The position numbers were made by a program, and so were the translations under genes. This document shows positions 50,533-59,672 of a stretch of DNA of 61,094 nucleotides, one piece after another (the stretch's first letter is position 1; each line of letters opens with the position of its first letter). Where the stretch lies: contig DYDA01000011.1 in assembly GCA_020718105.1 (NCBI GenBank), positions 1-61,094 on the forward strand. The letters run 5' to 3'. The DNA comes from Micavibrio sp. (GTDB lineage Bacteria; Pseudomonadota; Alphaproteobacteria; UBA9219). The notes beneath the pieces were generated by a model. That model saw nothing but the letters and a program-made list of their open reading frames with translations. It was not told the origin of the DNA and made no database searches.

Positions 50533-51017
50533 GCGATGAGGGTGATGATCTGCGCGAATTGTATCAGGAGTTGATCCTTGATCATGGCCGCCATCCCCGC
50601 AACTTTCACGCAAGCCCTGATGCGCAGCGTGAGGCGGTGGGGCACAACCCCCTGTGCGGCGATAAGCTGGTTTTGTATTTAACCGTGGGAGAGGATGGTC
50701 ACATTGTGGACGCTTCTTTTCAAGGCGAGGGGTGCGCGATTTCGGTCGCCTCGGCCTCGATGATGACCGAGATGCTCAAGGGCAAAACGGCGGCGCAGGC
50801 CAAAGCGCTGTGGACATATTTTGAAGGCCTTTGTAAAGGCAGCGCGGGGGATGATGATGCGATCCTTGCCTCTCTGGATGAAGACGATGCCTCGCGCTTG
50901 CAAGCGTTGGCGGGCGTGCGGCATTATCCTGTGCGCGTGAAGTGCGCGATGCTGGCGTGGCGCACGCTGGAATCCGCGCTGGATCCTGCCGTCGCCAAGA
51001 AAGTGGGGGCGGAGTAA
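50529..51017 (+). CDS. sufU: SufU-like Fe-S assembly / zinc-dependent sulfurtransferase
   Basis: An IscU-like scaffold-family protein, 162 residues. It has LYQELILDHGRHPRNFH, then NPLCGDKLVLYL with the first Cys, FQGEGCAISVASASMM with the second, and VKCAMLAWRTLESAL with the third. The spacing between CGDK and GEGC fits the SufU group, which accept persulfide from SufS. ATG overlaps the sufS stop as ATGA. A repeat (51021-51160) follows directly. Confidence 0.93.
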   Translation: MSDEGDDLRELYQELILDHGRHPRNFHASPDAQREAVGHNPLCGDKLVLYLTVGEDGHIVDASFQGEGCAISVASASMMTEMLKGKTAAQAKALWTYFEGLCKGSAGDDDAILASLDEDDASRLQALAGVRHYPVRVKCAMLAWRTLESALDPAVAKKVGAE

Positions 51018-51020
51018 AAA

Positions 51021-51160
51021 GATTCCCTCCCCCTTGCGGGGAGGGGTAGGGAGGGGGGCGTGACGCTAGGCAGAAGGCTATCCGGTCAGGACTAAAATCT
51101 GATCATGCACAACCCAGTCGCCCTCCCCCCCACCTAGCCTCCCCCGCAAGGGGGGAGGAA
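51021..51160. repeat. GC-rich double-hairpin repeat, copy A2
   Basis: Two hairpins, CCCCCTTGCGGGG (51025-51042) and CCCCCGCAAGGGGG (51141-51155), 100 bp apart. It resembles the core of the MITE at 9046-9301, but the CACTTCAAGAGTTGG terminal repeats are absent. It separates sufU from the DUF559-sufT gene. Confidence 0.7.
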
Positions 51161-51210
51161 AAGGGGGCTATACGAGAGGGAGGAGCACAAGTGTTTTGTG
51201 GGCAAAGTAT

Positions 51211-51915
51211 ATGAGGCTAGAGAAACACAAAAACACATCCCATGATTACAAGAAGGCTAAAAAGCTTCGCAATGAGGCTTCACCTATCGAACGTAAATTA
51301 TGGGGCGTTCTTAAAGAATACGCCAAAGTAAAAGTGCTTAAATTCCGCAGGCAACATCCTGTGCATCCTTATGTAGTGGATTTTGCCTGTATGGCGGCGC
51401 GGGTATTGATTGAAATTGATGGGGATTCTCACGATGGACGTGAGGCCTATGACCAAAAACGAGAAGCTTTTTTGTGCCATGAAGGCTATAAAGTTTTGCG
51501 TTTTAGTAATCAGGATGTTTTAAAAAATGTTGAAAGCGTTGTGATGACTATTTTAGCAAAGACAGAAGAAAGGCTTGCTCTATCCCAGTCTCAACTCGCC
51601 GACGTGACCGAGCGTGTGATTGAGGCGCTGCGCGTGGTGTATGATCCCGAAATCCCCGTGAACGTGTATGATCTGGGCTTGATCTATAAAATTGACTTGA
51701 CGCCTGCTGCGGGGGATAAAATGGATGCGGCCATTGAAATGTCCTTAACCACCGCGAATTGCCCGATGGCGGATATGATTCCCGGCATGGTCTATGATGC
51801 TGTGCGTGATCGGATACCGGATCTTAACGAAATTAAGGTAAGCCTCGTCTGGGATCCGCCTTGGGATCCTTCGCGCATGTCGGACGACGCGCGTGCGATT
51901 ATGGATTTTTATTGA
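51211..51915 (+). CDS. sufT: DUF559-SufT fusion protein
   Basis: A 234-residue in-frame fusion. Residues about 20-120 are a DUF559 domain (RNEASPIERKLWGVL, FRRQHPVHPYVVDFACMAARVLIEIDGDSHDG, GYKVLRFSNQDVLKNVESVV), very similar to the copy at 46249-46791. From about 128 comes a MIP18/DUF59 SufT domain: TERVIEALRVVYDPEIPVNVYDLGLIYKI, then MSLTTANCPMADMIPGMV and the C-terminal VWDPPWDPSRMSDDARAIMDFY, with the conserved Cys and Asp residues of SufT. SufT helps Fe-S delivery to target proteins. A TTG at 51196 could give five more residues. The nuclease-like part probably arrived by insertion just before the sufT start. Confidence 0.9.
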   Translation: MRLEKHKNTSHDYKKAKKLRNEASPIERKLWGVLKEYAKVKVLKFRRQHPVHPYVVDFACMAARVLIEIDGDSHDGREAYDQKREAFLCHEGYKVLRFSNQDVLKNVESVVMTILAKTEERLALSQSQLADVTERVIEALRVVYDPEIPVNVYDLGLIYKIDLTPAAGDKMDAAIEMSLTTANCPMADMIPGMVYDAVRDRIPDLNEIKVSLVWDPPWDPSRMSDDARAIMDFY

Positions 51916-51936
51916 AGAAACGAAGGAAAAAGACAA

Positions 51937-54543
51937 ATGAAAAAAGCCACGCCTGCCAAACTCCATGAAACGCGTCTTGCTGATTACACGCCGCCCGCGT
52001 TTCTGGTTGAAACGATGGAGATGGATTTTGATATTGGCGATAAGCTTACGCGGGTTGCCACGTGTTTTATGGCGCGGCGCAATCCGGCGTGCAAAGATAA
52101 AAACGCGCCGTTGGTTTTGAATGGCGAAAATCAAAAGCTTCTCAGCGTGACCGTGAACGGCCTTGCGCTGACTCGCCAAAACTATGCGCTGACAGAGGAA
52201 ACGCTCACGCTAGAGGGTCTTCCCGATGAGGCGATGGTGGAGATTGTTAGCACCAACGTGCCCGCCAAAAACACGGCTCTATCGGGTCTGTATGCCGCAG
52301 GGCCTATGCTTTGCACGCAGTGTGAGGCGCAGGGCTTTCGCCGCATTACCTATTATCCCGACCGTCCCGATGTGCTGGCGAAGTTTCGCGTCACGATTCA
52401 TGCGGATAAAAAACAATACCCGATCCTTCTCTCGAACGGCAACCTGATCAAAAAAGGAACCGAAGGCAAAGGCCGCCACTATGCGGTGTGGGAGGATCCC
52501 TTTGCCAAGCCTTGTTATCTTTTTGCGCTGGTTGCGGGCAAGATGGATGTGGCGCGCAGTCACTTCATCACGAAATCCAAACGCAAGGTGCTCATCGAGA
52601 TTTATGTGGAGCTTGGCCGCAAAAAAGAAACCGTCTTTGCGATGGACGCGATCAAGAAGTCGATGGCGTGGGACGAAAAGACCTATGGCCTTGAATATGA
52701 TCTGGATCGCTTCATGATCGTGGCCGTCAGCTTTTTCAATATGGGGGCGATGGAGAATAAAGGGCTTAACATTTTTAATGATGCCTGCGTTCTTGGCCGC
52801 GCCGAAACCGCGACTGACAGCGACATCGCCTTTTTTGAGCGCGTTGTGGCGCACGAGTATTTTCATAACTACACGGGCGATCGCGTGACGTGTCGCGATT
52901 GGTTCCAGCTCAGCCTTAAAGAAGGACTCACCGTTTTTCGTGAGCAAGAGTTCTGCGGCGACATGAATGGCCGCGCTTTGGAGCGGCTTCATGCGGTGCG
53001 CGATTTGCGGGCCCGCCAGTTTCCTGAAGACGCGGGCGCGATGGCGCACCCCATTCGCCCTGCGGCATATCAGGCCATCGATAATTTCTATACCTCTACC
53101 GTGTATCAAAAGGGCTCGGAAGTCGTGCGGATGATCCAAACGCTGATCGGGCGCAAGAATTTCCGCAAGGGGCTTAATCTGTATTTAAAGCGCCATGATG
53201 GACAAGCGGCGACGTGCGAGGATTTTGTGGACGCGATGGCGCAGGCGGGCGGCGTCGATTTGGATCACTTTATGGTGTGGTATGCGCAGGCGGGAACGCC
53301 CACGCTGGACGTCACCTCGTCGTATGATAAAAAGAAAAAAGAATACACGCTGACCGTAACGCAAAGCTGCCCCCCTACGCCAAACCAAAAACACAAAGAC
53401 CCGATGAACATGCCATTGAGCATCGGCCTTTTGGATTCCAAAGGGCGCGATATGAAGGGCACGTTTGTTCTGGATGTTGCCTCGCCCAAGGAAGTGTTCG
53501 TGTTTTTGAATGTGGAGGAAGAGCCGACGCCGTCTCTCTTGCGCGATTTTTCTGCGCCGGTGCGCGTCAACTATCCCTATACGGATGAGCAGTTATTCCT
53601 GATCATGGCCCATGATGTAGATGGGTTTAACCGCTGGGAAGCGGCGCAGAAACTCTTCACGAACTATGTGTTGGCGGGCGGCGCCTTGCCGGACGCCTTT
53701 ATCAAGGCTCTTGGCAAAGTTCTGAAGGACAAAAAGCTGGACGCGGCGACCAAGGCGATGACGCTTTCTCTGCCAACGGAAACCGAGCTGGGGCTGACGC
53801 TGCTCGCGCAGGGCAAAAAGATTGATCCCGTTAAACTGTATCATCAACGGCAACGCGCCGTTCATGCGATGGCGGAAGGCCTGAGCGACGATTTATGGGC
53901 GATGTATGAGACGATTGAAAATGCGCTTTCCGAAACCGCCAGCGATGGCCTTGCGCGCGGGCAGCGCAGTTTGAAAAATCTGTGTCTTGCTTATCTGGCG
54001 AAAGTGGAGGGTGAAAGCGTCACGCCCTTGGCGGCCGCTGCCGTGGCTTACAGCCGCAACATGACCGACAAAATCGCGGGGCTTGATGTTTTGGTTGATG
54101 GAGAGGATCCCCTTAAGGCCAAGATGCTGAAGCTGTTTGCCGCGACCTTTGGCGATCAGCCCTCAATCATGGATCACTGGTTGGCGTGTCAGGCGTCGGC
54201 GCGGCGCGATGATGTTCTGGTCTCCGTCAAAAAGCTGATGAAGCACAAAGCCTTTACGCTTAAAAACCCGAACCGCGTTTCCTCGTTGCTTGGTGTGTTT
54301 GCGGGCAATCCTTTGGGCTTCCATGCGGCGGATGGCAGCGGCTATGCCTTTATCGCAGAAATGGCGGCCACGGTGGATAAGCTGAACCCACAGGCGGCGG
54401 CGCGTCTGGCCAAGCCGTTCCTGCGTTGGCGCGATTTTGATGCCAAGCGCCAAAAGCTGATGAAGGCGGCGTTGACCAAGCTGGCGGCGGGCACGCTCTC
54501 CCCCAACGTGCGCGAGATCGTGGATAAGGCGTTAAGGAGGTAA
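51937..54543 (+). CDS. pepN: Aminopeptidase N
   Basis: A broad M1 zinc aminopeptidase, 868 residues. The N-terminal beta domain comes first, then GAMENKGLNIFND near residue 270 and the zinc motif VAHEYFHNYTGDRVTCRDWFQLSLKEGLTVFREQEF (HEYFH at 306, E of LKEG 19 residues later). The Tyr in STVYQKGSEVVRM is the transition-state residue. A C-terminal helical domain follows. It begins 21 bases behind sufT and may be on the same transcript. Its end lies about 100 bp before an Ala-rich gene. Confidence 0.96.
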   Translation: MKKATPAKLHETRLADYTPPAFLVETMEMDFDIGDKLTRVATCFMARRNPACKDKNAPLVLNGENQKLLSVTVNGLALTRQNYALTEETLTLEGLPDEAMVEIVSTNVPAKNTALSGLYAAGPMLCTQCEAQGFRRITYYPDRPDVLAKFRVTIHADKKQYPILLSNGNLIKKGTEGKGRHYAVWEDPFAKPCYLFALVAGKMDVARSHFITKSKRKVLIEIYVELGRKKETVFAMDAIKKSMAWDEKTYGLEYDLDRFMIVAVSFFNMGAMENKGLNIFNDACVLGRAETATDSDIAFFERVVAHEYFHNYTGDRVTCRDWFQLSLKEGLTVFREQEFCGDMNGRALERLHAVRDLRARQFPEDAGAMAHPIRPAAYQAIDNFYTSTVYQKGSEVVRMIQTLIGRKNFRKGLNLYLKRHDGQAATCEDFVDAMAQAGGVDLDHFMVWYAQAGTPTLDVTSSYDKKKKEYTLTVTQSCPPTPNQKHKDPMNMPLSIGLLDSKGRDMKGTFVLDVASPKEVFVFLNVEEEPTPSLLRDFSAPVRVNYPYTDEQLFLIMAHDVDGFNRWEAAQKLFTNYVLAGGALPDAFIKALGKVLKDKKLDAATKAMTLSLPTETELGLTLLAQGKKIDPVKLYHQRQRAVHAMAEGLSDDLWAMYETIENALSETASDGLARGQRSLKNLCLAYLAKVEGESVTPLAAAAVAYSRNMTDKIAGLDVLVDGEDPLKAKMLKLFAATFGDQPSIMDHWLACQASARRDDVLVSVKKLMKHKAFTLKNPNRVSSLLGVFAGNPLGFHAADGSGYAFIAEMAATVDKLNPQAAARLAKPFLRWRDFDAKRQKLMKAALTKLAAGTLSPNVREIVDKALRR

Positions 54544-54642
54544 TTTTTGCCTCCGCAGCAGACCGCGATGAAGCTAACGCGCTGAAAGCTTGAGCGAATA
54601 ATTCTGGCACGCCCCTTGCTTAGGTTAAGCGAAGGGATTTTT

Positions 54643-55722
54643 ATGAGCACCGTCAGCGCCGCCAACACGATTCAGCAAACCAATGCCGCCTATCTGGCGC
54701 AGCTAAAGGCTGCTCGCCTTGCGGCAGCGTCTTCTCCTTCGGTTGCCGCAGCCTCTCCTTCCTCTACGGGAAGCTTCGCCTCCACTTTGTCATCGGCGCA
54801 GTCAGCGCCCCTTCCTTTTACGCCATTGCCGCCACCAACCGCTTTAACGCCTGCGCCCAAAACGGCGGCCGTCACGTCTGCGCCTCTTTCCGCGCTTGCT
54901 GAGCCTGTGAAGGCCGAGGTCACACGCCGCATCGAGCCGGGAAGTCCCGAAGACACGACGAACGTCCCAACGACGGATGAAGATTTAAGCATTGATGATC
55001 TTGTGGACCTTCTCAATCCTTTGCAGCACATCCCTATCGTGGGAACGATTTATCGCGCCGTGACGGGCGATACGATTAAGCCCGATGTGCAAGTGGCGGG
55101 AAGCGTCCTTTTTGGACTTGCGACAGGAAGCGTTCTTCTTAGCGCGGCATCAGGTATTGCCAGCGCGATTTTTGAGCAAAACACAGGCGAAGAGCCAACG
55201 GTGCAAGTGGCCCGCGCCCTCTTTGGCGATGAGGACACGGTGCAATTGGCCGCTGTTGAGACTCCTGCCGTTGAAGAGGCTGGGGCTTCCGATGAAGTGC
55301 TGGTGGCTGAGGCAGCAACGCCCGCTGCGATCAAAGTGGCCGACGCGCTGCCTTCTTTTCCCGAAAAGCTAGAGTCGAATCCGCTTCCTGCTGCCACGAC
55401 GGCGGCTTCGGCAAGGGTTGCGCCCGTGGGCTTGCTGGCTCAAACGGGAGGAACGCGCGTGGGCAATACGATTTATGCCAGCCATCCCTTACGTTCAGCC
55501 GCCAGAATGGCTGCCGCAACGCCTGCCATTGTTGAAACGTCTAGTGCGCCCGCCGCCGCCCTGACGTTGGGCGATGCTATTCATCAGCAAGCCTTGGCGG
55601 GACAAGCGGGGCAATCGCTGCCGCCAGAGCTTATCCAAGACATGATGCTCAAGGCCTTGGATAAATACACCGCCGCGCAAAATATGTCGGCTCTTCCCGA
55701 GGCTATAACGGCAACACCATAA
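54643..55722 (+). CDS. Ala/Pro-rich hypothetical protein
   Basis: A 359-residue low-complexity protein with no signal peptide at the chosen start. The first 110 residues are Ala/Ser/Pro-rich. A middle hydrophobic block TVTGD-like region (LNPLQHIPIVGTIYRAVTGDTIKPDVQVAGSVLFGLATGSVLLSAASGIASAIF) includes a membrane-like segment at about 145-190. The remainder is Ala-rich. I recognise no family. Length, composition and a weak hydrophobic segment suggest an envelope or surface protein. The start at 54643 follows GAAGGG; an earlier in-frame start is possible. Confidence 0.65.
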   Translation: MSTVSAANTIQQTNAAYLAQLKAARLAAASSPSVAAASPSSTGSFASTLSSAQSAPLPFTPLPPPTALTPAPKTAAVTSAPLSALAEPVKAEVTRRIEPGSPEDTTNVPTTDEDLSIDDLVDLLNPLQHIPIVGTIYRAVTGDTIKPDVQVAGSVLFGLATGSVLLSAASGIASAIFEQNTGEEPTVQVARALFGDEDTVQLAAVETPAVEEAGASDEVLVAEAATPAAIKVADALPSFPEKLESNPLPAATTAASARVAPVGLLAQTGGTRVGNTIYASHPLRSAARMAAATPAIVETSSAPAAALTLGDAIHQQALAGQAGQSLPPELIQDMMLKALDKYTAAQNMSALPEAITATP

Positions 55723-55804
55723 TTTTTTTTGCAGGTTGCGGGGGTGGCCCTTTCTTTTGTTTTTCAACACATTCAACCCATAACGCGGGTTGGTATAAGC
55801 CAAC

Positions 55805-55843
55805 AAAAAGGCCGCACCCCCCTAAAGGATGCGGCCTTCTTTT
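55805..55843. terminator. Bidirectional terminator between the Ala-rich gene and pal
   Basis: AAGGCCGCA (55808-55816) pairs with TGCGGCCTT (55830-55838), with an A-run on the left and a T-run on the right. Confidence 0.85.
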
Positions 55844-55879
55844 GTTAGGCCTTGGCTAAAAAGCCAAGAGACCCAAACC

Positions 55880-56368
55880 TTACTGCGCGATTACAGAAAC
55901 AGCGCGGCGGTTTTGAGCCCAAGCGGCTTCGTTGCTGCCCAGAACGGCGGGGCGTTCTTTGCCATAGCTAACCGTTCTAACGCGGTCGGCTTCGATGCCT
56001 GAAGCAACAAGATAGTTCTTGGCAGCTGTACCACGACGTTCACCCAAAGCAAGGTTGTATTCGCGTGTGCCGCGTTCGTCGGCATGACCTTCCATCGTGA
56101 TCGAGACCGAAGGATACTTCTTCATCCAAGCGGATTGACGATCCAATGTGGCGCGAGCCTCAGCGGTCAGGTCAGCCTTATCAAAGCCAAAGAAAACACG
56201 GTCGCCAACGTTGACAACCAAATCTTCTTGTGTGCCAGGACGGGCAACGCCCATCTTGCCGCCAGCGCCAGCGCCGTTGGCATCCGCAGAACCGTCATCA
56301 ACACCCGTGGTATCGCAAGCAGAAACCATAACGAGTGCCGCCATTAGACACAGAAACTTTTTGAACAT
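55880..56368 (-). CDS. pal: Peptidoglycan-associated lipoprotein Pal
   Basis: Outer-membrane lipoprotein that anchors the envelope to peptidoglycan and works with TolB. The 162-residue product has the lipoprotein signal MFKKFLCLMAALVMVSAC (Cys at 18) and the OmpA-like domain: DRVFFGFDKADLTAEARATLDRQSAWMKKYPSVSITMEGHADERGTREYN, with GER and NRRAVSVIAQ at the end. Asp and Arg of the peptidoglycan-binding site are present. The start at 56368 has AGGAGA upstream; the long frame to 56641 is not needed. Downstream of tolB in the same direction but separated by about 700 bp, where a MITE lies. Confidence 0.95.
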   Translation of the reverse strand: MFKKFLCLMAALVMVSACDTTGVDDGSADANGAGAGGKMGVARPGTQEDLVVNVGDRVFFGFDKADLTAEARATLDRQSAWMKKYPSVSITMEGHADERGTREYNLALGERRGTAAKNYLVASGIEADRVRTVSYGKERPAVLGSNEAAWAQNRRAVSVIAQ

Positions 56369-56388
56369 ACTCTTCTCCTTTTGTGAAC

Positions 56389-57025
56389 CTCTGGCGGAGT
56401 GGGGCAAAAAAGACGAGCCTTCCTGCCTTGGCCGAGATGATTGCGATGGTTGTTGGCGATTGCTTGCGGGAATCCGCTTGCACCCCATGACCTTGCCCTT
56501 TTCCTGTCGGAATATTTTCCGATGAAAGAAAAGCAACAAAATCGAAGTTAAACTAACGCTTGGCGCTGCGGGAATCAAGAGGCGTGTTTCTTGATTGAGA
56601 AAGAAAAAAGAAACCTCTTGAGGGGCGTGACCAAACCGCAACAGAAAGTGGCAGAAATGCCTGAATTATGGCATAGGGACGTGTTCATCGCCACATTTGT
56701 GCCTTAAAGAAAGAAGGTATAGCCCGTCCGCTTGAAAACCCGAAAAATTTTTCTCCGCCAAGCAGCATATACCCAAAACACTTCAAGAGTTGGCATCGTG
56801 CATGATGTTTCAGCAAGGACAATAGAGTCCCTCCCCCCTTGCGGGGGAGGATAGGAGGGGGGGGGAGCGACTGGGGTGCTTATGATCGAGTTTCATAACG
56901 ACCACAGACTTGACAGCCAAGCTTTACTCCCCCCTCCCTATCCCTCCCCGCGAGGGGGAGGGGACATCAGCGTCCTTGCGGATAAAGCAATCCCAACCCT
57001 TGAAGTACGAGGAGTATAGTATAAG
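56389..57025. other. Long pal-tolB gap, mostly non-coding
   Basis: Nearly 700 bp separates the pal start and the tolB stop. No supported gene is present. It holds the MITE copy A3 (56769-57021) and must contain the pal promoter, since the tolB terminator at 57026-57060 would stop readthrough. Confidence 0.6.
56769..57021. repeat. MITE-like element, copy A3
   Basis: Reverse-oriented relative of the copy at 9046-9301. CACTTCAAGAGTTGG (56780-56794) and CCAACCCTTGAAGTA (56993-57007) are its inner terminal repeats; TATAC-type words lie outside. The internal hairpins and the words AAGGACAAT and TTGCGGATAAAGCAA are shared. Length is about 253 bp. Confidence 0.75.
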
Positions 57026-57060
57026 AAAAAAGCCGCCACTTTTTCAAGAGGCGGCTTTTA
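57026..57060 (-). terminator. Terminator of the tolB transcript
   Basis: AAAAGCCGCC (about 57028-57037) pairs with GGCGGCTTTT (57050-57059), with T-runs on both strands; it lies 16 bp after the tolB stop. Confidence 0.85.
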
Positions 57061-57075
57061 TTCTTTATGAATTCC

Positions 57076-58413
57076 TTATGGGATCAGTGGCGACCAAGCG
57101 GGGTCAGAGGCATCCATCGGCGTTGGAATCTCGCGCTCGTTATACCCTGTCAGGTCGATGCTGTAGAGCTTGGCGTTTTTGCCACGCCCCCCCGCGCCCG
57201 CTGGCAAGTCTTTGAAGTACATCAAGACGCGACCATTGGGGGCCCATGTTGGCCCTTCAACGTGATAAGATTCGGTCAGCAAGCGCTCGCCCGTTCCATC
57301 GGGGCGCATAACACCGATATAGAAGCGGCCACCCTGCTGTTTCGTGAAGGCGATGAGATCACCGCGAGGCGACCAGACCGGCGTGGCGTAACGGCCTTCG
57401 CCAAAGCTGATGCGCTTCACGTCGCTGCCATTGGCGGACATCGTATAGACTTGTTGACTGCCTCCACGATCCGATTCAAACACAATTTTGTTGCCATCAG
57501 GCGCAAAGCTTGGCCCCGTATTGATCGAAGGATGGTTGGTCAGCTGCGTCGTGCGCCGCGTGCGAAGGTCCATCGTGTAGATATCCGCGTTGCCTCCCTT
57601 GGACAGCGAGAAGATCACCTTGTTGCCGCCGGGCGCAAAGCGTGGGGCAAAGGTCATGTTCGCAAAATCGCCAAGCACTTCCTGCCGCCCCGTGTCGATA
57701 TTGAACAGGTAAACGCGGGGGCGATTGTTGTAGTACGCCATATACGTGATTTCTTGAAGCGACGGCGAGAAGCGCGGCGTTAGGACAAGGGCGCGGCCAT
57801 CGCTTAGCAAGCGGTGGTTTTCGCCGTCTTGATCCATGATAGCCAACCGCTTAACGCGAGCCGTTCCAGGGCCGCTTTCCGCGATGTAAACGATGCGCGT
57901 ATCAAAATAGCCGTCTTCCCCTGTGATGCGCTTATAAATCGCATCCGCAACAATATGCGCGACGCGACGCCAATTGGTGGGCGTGGTGAAATAGGCAAGG
58001 CCTGTCATTTGCCCTTCGCCAAACACGTCCCATAAGCGGAACTCAACCTTAAGGCGGCCATCGGCTTGCGCCTCGATGCGGCCCACGACAAGGGATTGGG
58101 CGTTCAGGACGCGCCAATCGGCAAAGCGCGGCGCGACCAAAAGAGAATCGCGGTCTTGAATAAAAGACTTGGGGTCCACGGCAGAAAAAAGGCCAGAGCG
58201 AACCAAATCCGCCGATACGACTTTGGCGATATCTCGGCCAAATTGAGCTTCATTGCCCCCAGCGCCGTAAAAGGCAGGAATGGCGATGGGGATGGGCTCA
58301 ACCACACCGCGCGTGATATCGATGCGAACCTCAGCCTTGGCGGGCGCGGCGGCGGTCAGTGGCAGGAGAAAAGCGAAAAGAGCAAGAACGAGGGCGGGTC
58401 TGTTCATGGTCAT
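57076..58413 (-). CDS. tolB: Tol-Pal system beta-propeller protein TolB
   Basis: The 445-residue periplasmic protein has a signal peptide ([27 protein letters not shown]). An N-terminal domain has [18 protein letters not shown], and a six-bladed beta-propeller has repeats of the [21 protein letters not shown], [21 protein letters not shown] and [20 protein letters not shown] type. It binds Pal and passes Tol energy to it. Its ATG overlaps the tolA stop as ATGA; MNRPAL two codons later is another start. It ends about 16 bases before a terminator. Confidence 0.96.
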   Translation of the reverse strand: MTMNRPALVLALFAFLLPLTAAAPAKAEVRIDITRGVVEPIPIAIPAFYGAGGNEAQFGRDIAKVVSADLVRSGLFSAVDPKSFIQDRDSLLVAPRFADWRVLNAQSLVVGRIEAQADGRLKVEFRLWDVFGEGQMTGLAYFTTPTNWRRVAHIVADAIYKRITGEDGYFDTRIVYIAESGPGTARVKRLAIMDQDGENHRLLSDGRALVLTPRFSPSLQEITYMAYYNNRPRVYLFNIDTGRQEVLGDFANMTFAPRFAPGGNKVIFSLSKGGNADIYTMDLRTRRTTQLTNHPSINTGPSFAPDGNKIVFESDRGGSQQVYTMSANGSDVKRISFGEGRYATPVWSPRGDLIAFTKQQGGRFYIGVMRPDGTGERLLTESYHVEGPTWAPNGRVLMYFKDLPAGAGGRGKNAKLYSIDLTGYNEREIPTPMDASDPAWSPLIP

Positions 58414-59261
58414 AGCATATCCCTTGGGTCAAAATTAAAACGGATGGTCTTCCATTGCTCGAATTGATCTGGCGGCAATTCCAGTGGTGTGCACTTGGGA
58501 TGACGAAGCGCGCGCAAGGCGGCCTCGGCAGCGGCGCGGAAGTGTGAATCGGTTGAAAGGCGATTTTGATCCACAACCTCGGCTGAACGGACTGTACGAT
58601 CCTCGTTCACTTCAATCAAGACCTCAACGATTAATTCTTGCGCGTTACGCGCCCCAATCGGCATGTTCCAACAACCGCTGATTTGGCGGCGCAAGGAGTC
58701 TTCTTGGCTGATGGTCAGGCGATCAGCCAAGGCAGGGCCTTGGTTGCTGGCCGCGCCTGTTTGCGCCGCGCCGTCGTTTTTCTTCACATCGGGCCGCGCA
58801 TCGGTAGGCGCAGGCGGCGCGGGTTTCATTTTGGCCACATTTTTCAAAACGCTCGCCAAGGGATCCACCTGCGGCTGAGGTTTGGCGGCTTCCTTGGGTG
58901 GCTCCGGCGGTTTGGGCTTGGTCGTGGGCTTGGGGAGAGCGGCATCATCGGGCGCAGGCTCGCTTTTCTCGGCGGGTTTGAGCGGCTCAATGGGTTTGGG
59001 CGGCTCTGGCTGTTTGACTTCGGGCGCAGGCGCAGGCTTAGGCGGCGCAGTTTTGGCCGCTTCTTGCTCTTCGGAATCGCGGATGCGCGTGTTGGTAATC
59101 GCGCCGATTTCAACAATGTCAACGGGAACGGGCTTCCACGGCAACGCGGGGGGAGGCTTAAAAAAGCTGGGGATGCCAAAATACAAAACGAGCATAGCCC
59201 CGACATGCAAGGATGTCGAGATGATGAGCGGTGTTTGCAGGGTTTCTTGGCGGTGATTCAT
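58410..59261 (-). CDS. tolA: Tol-Pal system protein TolA
   Basis: An inner-membrane protein of 283 residues that spans the periplasm and contacts Pal. The N-terminal anchor is [23 protein letters not shown], with SLH the TolQ/TolR-contact SHxxH-like pattern. A Pro/Lys/Ala-rich spacer ([17 protein letters not shown] and similar) forms the extended stalk. The C-terminal domain has [35 protein letters not shown]. The start codon is unusual: its A comes from the end of an inserted IVP cassette, and no ribosome site precedes it (CTGCCCCCTC). Confidence 0.92.
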   Translation of the reverse strand: MNHRQETLQTPLIISTSLHVGAMLVLYFGIPSFFKPPPALPWKPVPVDIVEIGAITNTRIRDSEEQEAAKTAPPKPAPAPEVKQPEPPKPIEPLKPAEKSEPAPDDAALPKPTTKPKPPEPPKEAAKPQPQVDPLASVLKNVAKMKPAPPAPTDARPDVKKNDGAAQTGAASNQGPALADRLTISQEDSLRRQISGCWNMPIGARNAQELIVEVLIEVNEDRTVRSAEVVDQNRLSTDSHFRAAAEAALRALRHPKCTPLELPPDQFEQWKTIRFNFDPRDML

Positions 59262-59295
59262 GAGGGGGCAGAGTTCAGAGTTTAGAGTTCAGGGA
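59261..59295 (+). repeat. Left inverted repeat of the IVP cassette
   Basis: 35 bp beginning TGAGGGGGCAGAGTTCAGAG; the reverse complement of 59673-59707 except two bases. Its first base is the A of the tolA start codon. Confidence 0.9.
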
Positions 59296-59658
59296 AATTT
59301 TCTTTTCTAGACCAGTGAGCAAACCATTCATCATCTTTGCAATTTCAGAAAGATCGTTTAGCAAACAAGATGTTTCATGCTCTGGAGCATAGCCTAATTT
59401 TCCAGCGATCATAATTTGTGTTTCAAGTTCAGCGGCCGAACCATACGCAATGTTTGTAAACCGCATAAATTCTTTTGTTGTTCGCTTGGCGTGTCCTTCT
59501 GCTAAATTTGAAGGAATAGAAACGGCAGCTCGGCGCATTTGACTCGTAAGGCCATAAAGCTCTTCTTTTGGAAAAGATTTTGTGTATTGATAGAGGTTAA
59601 AGACAAAATCCATCGATTTTTTCCACACATCAAGGTTCTTATGCCCATGACCAGTCAT
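59275..59658 (-). CDS. Four-helix-bundle protein of the S23/IVP family
   Basis: A 127-residue protein: NLDVWKKSMDFVFNLYQYT, then FPKEELYGLTSQMRRAAVSIPSNLAEGHAKRTTKEFMRFTNIAYGSAAELETQIMIAGKLGYA. This is the family first seen in 23S rRNA intervening sequences and related to the accessory protein of diversity-generating retroelements. The four helices are about 8-27, 34-60, 66-90 and 98-120. It is probably RNA- or protein-binding; the exact role is unknown. Start ATG at 59658, with AAGG upstream. The gene is in the tol direction and likely cotranscribed. Confidence 0.92.
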   Translation of the reverse strand: MTGHGHKNLDVWKKSMDFVFNLYQYTKSFPKEELYGLTSQMRRAAVSIPSNLAEGHAKRTTKEFMRFTNIAYGSAAELETQIMIAGKLGYAPEHETSCLLNDLSEIAKMMNGLLTGLEKKISLNSKL

Positions 59659-59672
59659 ATGATGCCTTTTAA

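Noticed and set aside
58638-59285. Forward frame of 215 codons opposite tolA
   Set aside because: It is Gly/Arg-rich because it is antisense to the Pro/Ala/Lys-rich TolA stalk, and it has no credible start.
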